Source: an uncultured Lachnospiraceae bacterium (lineage in GTDB: Bacteria > Bacillota_A > Clostridia > Lachnospirales > Lachnospiraceae). Taken from it: a DNA stretch of 8,318 bases. The notes beneath the pieces are model-generated. The model saw only the letters and a program-made list of their open reading frames with translations, made no database searches and was not told the origin of the DNA. The DNA is taken from contig CAMOFS010000051.1 in NCBI GenBank assembly GCA_946613735.1, positions 1 through 8,318 of the forward strand, written 5' to 3'. This document shows positions 7,401 through 8,318 of the stretch, piece by piece. The translations under genes and the position numbers were made by a program. The stretch's first letter is position 1. Every line of letters starts with the position of its first letter.

Positions 7401-8002
7401 AAGAGTATTAGAGTAAAAGCCTCCGCAAGAGAAAAGTAGTAATAAGGGTTCAGAGCTACGGATGGCCAGTCAAAGCAGGAGGAGGTCCACATGCCGTATT
7501 CAAAGACAGAGACCAGTAAGAGTGCCATATGGACAGCAGGGAAGGGAGTGTCGGGATTCTTGGCGCAAAAATACCTGGCAAGGACCTGTAGGCTAAAGAC
7601 CATGATCAAAGTGACAAGGGTGCCCTCCCAGAGATTGTTAAAGATACCGCCGTATTGAATGTATAAAAAGAACTGGATGACACCAAGGGGGATGGGTATG
7701 AGCATCAATGGGTGAAAATACCCCTTTGAATATTTCGGCCGCATATCCATGCAGAACAAAAACAAAAAAAGGTAGCCCACATTCCAGCCGAAATATGCCA
7801 TCATGGCAGAAACGTCCGGATTGTCGCCCATGATCAGGGTGTAGGTGGTCCAGTAATAGTCACTCAACATGTGGGTTAAAAAGAAAACAGATAAATATAA
7901 CCAGCCCCTCTTGGGAGTCCGGATATAATTAAACAGAGCGTATAGTAAACCGAGTATAACTGCCAGTAGAGTCACCACATTTTCCATAGTATCTATTGCC
8001 AT
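4442..8002 (-). CDS. Membrane-bound hybrid histidine kinase (11 TM, Cache sensor, HisKA-HATPase-REC-HPt)
   Basis: A 1186-residue sensor kinase with an internal phosphorelay. About ten hydrophobic segments lie at 7-27, 34-57, 67-85, 98-115, 128-146, 155-172, 187-203, 226-250, 268-293 and 313-333. An extracellular region at 334-594 has double-Cache features: RDWY at 438-441, then PPYVDA, and GYALVVDSDGLIIAHHDP. A further membrane segment at 595-615 is followed by a charged, probably coiled-coil linker to about 657. HisKA carries SHEIRTP with H665. The ATPase has N782, DTGIG from D814 and EGTGLG at 843-848. The receiver has D920, D921, phospho-acceptor D964, T995 and K1017. HPt has H1130 in HALKSN. 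All catalytic residues are present. The ATG at 8002 is preferred because GAGAGGGG lies seven bases upstream and the likely promoter lies inside the longer frame from GTG 8053. The ligand is unknown; Cache domains often bind small molecules. No response regulator gene is adjacent. Confidence 0.93.
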   Translation of the reverse strand: MAIDTMENVVTLLAVILGLLYALFNYIRTPKRGWLYLSVFFLTHMLSDYYWTTYTLIMGDNPDVSAMMAYFGWNVGYLFLFLFCMDMRPKYSKGYFHPLMLIPIPLGVIQFFLYIQYGGIFNNLWEGTLVTLIMVFSLQVLARYFCAKNPDTPFPAVHMALLLVSVFEYGMWTSSCFDWPSVALNPYYYFSLAEAFTLILFGPAAKKSYSDVSLPQSDSSPQETRFTVLLQATVSIIIFFGCVGGYYLGFRMKQAIPSDEAAGPTYEKIAISLFVISVFLVAFILMIILMTAIRYRSIDSDIPVDAAIRRSRFNFIFTIIITFCLMSTSVLYTSRLFYNVSVKGALEDGQTMVYSTSVELENYLTVATSTLLVVADSIEVMLKNGRSQDDIRNYIIDQTNYQKDQFRDDLTGFYSYINGEYMDGIGWVPPSGYDATKRDWYKYAVAANGDITIVPPYVDAQSHEIVITICKLLKDGKKDGDYYDRKVVALDLIVNHIQDVTADVSIGGKGYALVVDSDGLIIAHHDPELNGKTTGELYGKDFMSAVVSSAGSSTEAVMDGQKCTLFVEPVMEHWYIIIAISNNKLLEDTYNQLAVNIIVSLVIFLLISFFYYLGYKNEQLNAKKMEDMRAEGLKQSFEAESLKQKEAAAYEANKAKSRFLAQMSHEIRTPINAVLGMNEMILRVSDDKEILGYAENIDSAGNTLLALINSILDFSKIEDGKMDIIPVEFDTMAFIGNLVNSISLRADAKGLALKLEIDSELPKRLYGDDVRLTQVIMNLLTNAVKYTEKGSVTLTMKKDISDNDKIRIYVSISDTGIGIRSEDISKLCLTFERLDEIKNRNIEGTGLGMSIVTSLLGLMDSHINVESTYGQGSVFYFNIVLGIVDPAPIGDFDILAGKSKTLRSENDLISAPHARVLVVDDNSLNLTVAINLLSLCHIHADEATSGAGAIEKMSDNTYDIVFLDHMMPEMDGIETFKELKRRSLIPSDTSMVALTANAVIGSKEIYLNEGFDAYLSKPIVIKDLVDILKKYLPESAYASTQDNTDESIMEFAPKDPSSKEPVSADGSGYDTSLLASAGIDIGTGLMYCGSDEDIFFETLDDLIEEFDSRQNALNEDFEKKDWMEYSILIHALKSNLKSVGAIALADEAFALETASRNNDENYVAQNHQKVMDEYKKTIDILLQAKK

Positions 8003-8009
8003 AGAAAAG

Positions 8010-8017
8010 CCCCTCTC
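8010..8017 (-). promoter_or_regulatory. Ribosome-binding site deciding the kinase start
   Basis: On the - strand GAGAGGGG lies seven bases before the ATG at 8002. No comparable site precedes the in-frame GTG at 8053. Confidence 0.65.
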
Positions 8018-8041
8018 TTTGCTATATAACGGATCAATAGA

Positions 8042-8050
8042 ATTGTACCA
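8042..8050 (-). promoter_or_regulatory. Extended -10 promoter of the histidine kinase gene
   Basis: On the - strand TGGTACAAT matches the extended -10 form TGnTATAAT with one mismatch. The -35 position (8065-8070, TAGATT) is weak, as is common for extended -10 promoters. Transcription would start near 8035, giving a leader of about 33 bases to the ATG at 8002. Confidence 0.5.
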
Positions 8051-8096
8051 CACTGTCTAAACTTAATCTACGGCTTCCTCGTTTATGATTTATCCC

Positions 8097-8119
8097 CAAA
8101 AGAAAAAAATTATAAATTA
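8097..8119 (+). promoter_or_regulatory. A/T-rich tract upstream of the hsp20 promoter (possible UP element)
   Basis: Almost all bases are A or T, with an A-run at 8103-8109, directly upstream of the operator and -35 region. Such tracts can bind the RNA polymerase alpha subunit or bend DNA. This is composition only, without a specific motif. Confidence 0.35.
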
Positions 8120-8146
8120 TTAGCACTCTCTCTTGACGAGTGCTAA
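8120..8146 (+). promoter_or_regulatory. CIRCE operator (HrcA binding site)
   Basis: A perfect TTAGCACTC, nine-base spacer, GAGTGCTAA matches the CIRCE consensus. The inverted repeat extends four more pairs on each side (8116-8150, 13-bp arms). HrcA is the known repressor; it is released from CIRCE under heat stress when the GroEL system that keeps it active is titrated. The site covers the -35 box of the hsp20 promoter, so bound HrcA should block polymerase. Confidence 0.97.
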
Positions 8147-8161
8147 TAATGGTGTTATAAT
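8133..8161 (+). promoter_or_regulatory. Sigma-A-type promoter of hsp20
   Basis: The -35 TTGACG (8133-8138), a 17-bp spacer and the -10 TATAAT (8156-8161) form a near-consensus vegetative promoter. The -35 begins in the CIRCE spacer and ends in its right arm. Transcription should start near 8168, leaving a leader of roughly 95 bases. Confidence 0.92.
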
Positions 8162-8185
8162 GAGTTCAGCAATGAGGAAGATAGA

Positions 8186-8211
8186 AAGAAAAAGTGCTTG
8201 CAGTTTTTCTT
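8186..8211 (+). other. AU-rich hairpin in the hsp20 leader
   Basis: AAGAAAAA (8186-8193) pairs with TTTTTCTT (8204-8211). A G-G mismatch and two further pairs lead to a CTTG tetraloop (8197-8200) closed by G-C. It is followed by GAAAATC rather than a T-run, so it is not a typical terminator. It could stabilise or shape the leader; function is unknown. Confidence 0.4.
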
Positions 8212-8242
8212 GAAAATCTTACGAATGACGCAAAAATAAATT

Positions 8243-8265
8243 ATATAAGGAGGAATGACTTATGT
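8243..8265 (+). other. Weak hairpin holding the hsp20 Shine-Dalgarno and start codon
   Basis: ATATAAG (8243-8249) can pair with CTTATGT (8259-8265), seven pairs including one T-G wobble. The loop holds GAGG of the ribosome-binding site, and the ATG at 8262 lies in the 3' arm. An A/U-only stem of this kind could open with rising temperature, but the stem is short and this is inference. Confidence 0.35.
8247..8254 (+). promoter_or_regulatory. Ribosome-binding site of hsp20
   Basis: AAGGAGGA is a perfect Shine-Dalgarno sequence. Its last G lies eight bases before the ATG at 8262. The in-frame ATG two codons later (8268) is less well spaced. Confidence 0.85.
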
Positions 8266-8318
8266 TAATGCCTAGTATTTTTGGAGAAAGTTTAATTGAT
8301 GATTTCTTTGATTATCCC
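8262..8318 (+). CDS. hsp20: Hsp20/alpha-crystallin small heat-shock protein, 3'-partial (first 19 codons)
   Basis: Only the N-terminus MLMPSIFGESLIDDFFDYP is present; the gene runs off the window. This start closely resembles the N-termini of Hsp20 proteins I know from Lachnospiraceae and related Clostridia, where MLMPSIFGEN followed by a Phe/Asp-rich stretch is common. Such proteins are ATP-independent cytoplasmic holdases that bind unfolding proteins under stress. The assignment is supported independently by the perfect CIRCE operator, strong promoter and ribosome-binding site directly upstream. The alpha-crystallin domain itself is outside the window, so the call rests on the N-terminus and the regulatory context. 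Confidence 0.82.
   Translation, partial: MLMPSIFGESLIDDFFDYP

Noticed and set aside
8042..8161. CIRCE as a shared operator for the divergent kinase gene
   Set aside because: The operator begins about 70 bp upstream of the kinase -10 and does not overlap its core promoter. HrcA repression of the kinase is not supported by position.
8172..8213. Thirteen-codon upstream reading frame in the hsp20 leader (MRKIERKSACSFS)
   Set aside because: It begins only a few bases after the predicted transcription start with no ribosome-binding site. Its second half coincides with a hairpin, so chance is the better explanation.

Overview
The window looks like chromosome of a Gram-positive anaerobe of the Clostridia, most likely a Lachnospiraceae member (Butyrivibrio/Roseburia-like). 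This rests on the strong AGGAGG ribosome-binding sites, a HrcA-type CIRCE operator, an Hsp20 N-terminus of the form common in that family, a large hybrid histidine kinase with a Lachnospiraceae-like receiver motif (LDHMMPEMDG), and teichoic-acid-type glycerophosphotransferase chemistry. Genus is inference only.

Left part (1-4407, + strand): three co-directional genes for a cell-surface polyol-phosphate polymer or decoration. The first is a CDP-glycerol glycerophosphotransferase (TagF/TarF-like) family protein that enters from outside the window; its coding frame is open back to base 1. After a 156-bp gap holding five 25-bp direct-repeat units come an IspD/TarI-family cytidylyltransferase and, 9 bp later, an extended SDR (NAD(P)-dependent epimerase/dehydratase/reductase). 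A plausible joint role is that the cytidylyltransferase makes a CDP-activated sugar or polyol phosphate, the SDR modifies it, and the transferase puts polyol-phosphate units on a surface glycan. The exact polyol is not visible.

Middle (4408-4441): a perfect GC-rich palindrome between two convergent stop codons serves as terminator for the + strand operon and probably also for the kinase gene on the - strand.

Right part (4442-8002, - strand): one very large membrane-bound hybrid histidine kinase with about ten N-terminal membrane segments, an extracellular Cache-like sensor, an eleventh membrane segment, HisKA, HATPase, receiver and HPt domains. No partner response regulator gene is in the window. 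Its real start is most likely the ATG at 8002.

Far right (8003-8318): a divergent intergenic region with an extended -10 promoter for the kinase and, on the + strand, a consensus-like promoter overlapped by a perfect CIRCE operator. This drives a leader of about 95 nt and the first 19 codons of an Hsp20 small heat-shock protein cut by the window edge. The leader can form two AU-rich hairpins, one of which includes the Shine-Dalgarno sequence and start codon.

The observations most worth a second look are the duplicated but catalytically degenerate second module in the glycerophosphotransferase, the altered active-site positions of the IspD-like enzyme next to an extended SDR, the tandem repeat array ending in a GCGAAGC hairpin, and the CIRCE-plus-leader control of hsp20.
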